This document shows positions 5,132 to 6,175 of a stretch of DNA of 6,175 nucleotides, in pieces; position 1 is the stretch's first letter, and every line of letters starts with the position of its first letter. A program made the translations under genes and the position numbers. The notes under the pieces are model-generated. The model saw only the letters and a program-made list of their open reading frames with translations. It did no database searches and had not been told where the DNA came from. The stretch covers positions 1-6,175 of the forward strand of contig JACMMM010000422.1 in the NCBI GenBank assembly GCA_014379065.1. Direction: 5' to 3'. The DNA is from Saprospiraceae bacterium (lineage in GTDB: Bacteria; Bacteroidota; Bacteroidia; Chitinophagales; Saprospiraceae).

Positions 5132-6175
5132 TCATCTCCCGCTTCTATCAATCACCGTGCTACTCGCCTGCTGGGTGGCGAATAATTGCAAATCCTGGAT
5201 GTTTACATGTGGCGGGCGCGTAGCCATGTAATAAATGGCATCTGCCACGTCGCTCGATTTAAGTGGCTGAAAATCATTGTAAATCTTGGCGCGTTCTGCA
5301 TCCCCATCGAAGCGTGTGATGGCAAATTCTGTCTCTTCCACATGGCCGGGACTGACTTGACTGACGCGGATATTGTGGGCGTGTAGATCAAGGCGCATGG
5401 CTTTAGAGAGGGCATCTACCGCAAATTTAGTGGCGCAATATACGTTGCCATTGATATAAGTCTCTTTACCTGCACTGCTGCCAATATTGATAATGTGCCC
5501 GCTGCGGCGGCGCACCATCCCCGCTGACACAAGCCGTGTGACGTAAAGCAGGCCTTTTACATTGGTGTCAATCATGGTTTCCCAATGATCGAGATTTCCC
5601 TCGTGGATGGGGGCGAGTCCCTTGGCCAAACCCGCGTTATTGATCAGAATATCAATGTCTTGGAATGATTGTGGAAGGTTGGCCAAGGCCGCTTCCACTG
5701 CACCATGGTCACGCACATCAAAGGGAAGCAAGAGCACTTCTGTCCCAAATTCAGATTCAAATTGGTTTTTCAATTCCACCAAACGCTCCACCCTCCTGCC
5801 CGTGAGGATCAGCCGGTAGCCATTGCGGGCGAAAATCTCGGCGGTAGCTCGACCAATGCCTGAGGTTGCGCCCGTTATCAGAACGAGTTTAGAGGGTTGA
5901 GGGTTGAGGGTTGAGGGTTTAGTATTGATGGCTTCCAATTCCTGTTGACTGCTGACATCAAGTGCCGTTTTCGCTTGTTCCTCCGCTTCATCGAGCATTT
6001 GCTGGGCAGTGCCACTGTCCTCTGCCTCCTGTTCCTCTTTGCCCGCCACTTCAGCCAGCGCAGTTTTTACCTCTGGGTCATTGGGGTTGGTCTTCAGTGC
6101 TTTGCGGAGGTAGATAGCCGCCGTTTCACGGTAATCTTGGAGGTGTTCCGCGGTCATCAAGCCGAGTTTTCGGTA
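5132..6175 (-). CDS. TPR-linked short-chain dehydrogenase/reductase, YdfG type (5' end outside window)
   Basis: The frame is open from the right edge to a TGA at 5132-5134 (347 codons visible). A TTG (6160) and ATG (6157) are possible starts, but TPR-like sequence (YRETAAIYLRKALKTNPNDP) begins at once, so the true start is probably upstream. After an acidic linker, a heptamer-encoded bridge (STLNPQPSK) leads into a complete classical SDR. Visible SDR motifs are TGATSGIG for the dinucleotide (near 5852-5875), NNAG, the N of DTNVKG, and a catalytic Ser (first S of IGSSAG) 13 residues before Tyr in YCATK, whose Lys completes the triad. GRR after the second strand suggests NADP(H). The late motifs SPGHVEETEF..TRFDGD and RPPHVNIQDL match the YdfG family of NADP-dependent 3-hydroxy acid/serine/allo-threonine dehydrogenases. 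The SDR part is cytosolic with full-length motifs. The TPR fusion is unusual. The gene lies 51 bp upstream of the NTPase start; whether its role is linked to it is unknown. Confidence 0.87.
   Translation of the reverse strand, partial: YRKLGLMTAEHLQDYRETAAIYLRKALKTNPNDPEVKTALAEVAGKEEQEAEDSGTAQQMLDEAEEQAKTALDVSSQQELEAINTKPSTLNPQPSKLVLITGATSGIGRATAEIFARNGYRLILTGRRVERLVELKNQFESEFGTEVLLLPFDVRDHGAVEAALANLPQSFQDIDILINNAGLAKGLAPIHEGNLDHWETMIDTNVKGLLYVTRLVSAGMVRRRSGHIINIGSSAGKETYINGNVYCATKFAVDALSKAMRLDLHAHNIRVSQVSPGHVEETEFAITRFDGDAERAKIYNDFQPLKSSDVADAIYYMATRPPHVNIQDLQLFATQQASSTVIDRSGR
5892..5919. repeat. Four tandem heptamers (GAGGGTT on plus, AACCCTC on minus) in the TPR-SDR linker
   Basis: Four perfect copies of GAGGGTT occupy 5892-5898, 5899-5905, 5906-5912 and 5913-5919, inside the open frame at the junction of the TPR-like part and the SDR fold. 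Three 7-mers make seven codons, so the repeat is translated as STLNPQP. Because 7 is not a multiple of 3, each gain or loss of a copy changes the downstream frame. Heptamer tracts of this kind are prone to slipped-strand change. Confidence 0.9.

Overview
The window looks like chromosome from a member of the Bacteroidota, probably the Saprospiria (Haliscomenobacter/Lewinella relatives). The grounds are family resemblance: the first 22 codons of a DUF3109-type protein, a small beta-barrel outer-membrane protein of Bacteroidota style, WG-repeat/TPR/LRR secreted proteins, an nSTAND1-type NTPase, and A/T-rich leaders without Shine-Dalgarno sequences. This assignment is from memory of the families, not from a search.

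Layout. Positions 1-68 (-) hold the start of a DUF3109-like gene running off the left edge. A 201-bp divergent intergenic region separates it from a predicted outer-membrane beta-barrel protein at 270-1274 (+). That gene converges on a leftward gene set, and the 224-bp gap between them holds a good rho-independent terminator for the + strand and a weaker candidate for the - strand. The rest of the window is one leftward run, probably an operon, read in the order: TPR-linked short-chain dehydrogenase of YdfG type (6175-5132, 5' end outside the window), membrane-anchored nSTAND1 NTPase (5080-3344), and a secreted coiled-coil/WG/LRR/TPR protein (3280-1499). Gaps are 51 and 63 bp.

How the genes may work together. 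The NTPase has the ATP-binding core of a STAND switch in the cytoplasm, one transmembrane helix, and a roughly 90-residue tail predicted to lie in the periplasm. It has no superstructure-forming sensor repeats of its own. The next gene encodes a signal-peptide protein made almost entirely of such repeats, including ten LRR units. Together they resemble an NLR-type receptor (NTPase plus LRR) split into two polypeptides on either side of the inner membrane. This is an inference from architecture and adjacency.

Three smaller structures stand out. A 39-bp near-perfect palindrome sits exactly in frame inside the NTPase gene just before Walker B. A calcium-loop-like D-x-N-x-D-G-x-x-D motif lies in the same protein. 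Four tandem heptamers join the TPR and dehydrogenase frames, and their copy number would decide whether the two are fused, separate or switched off.
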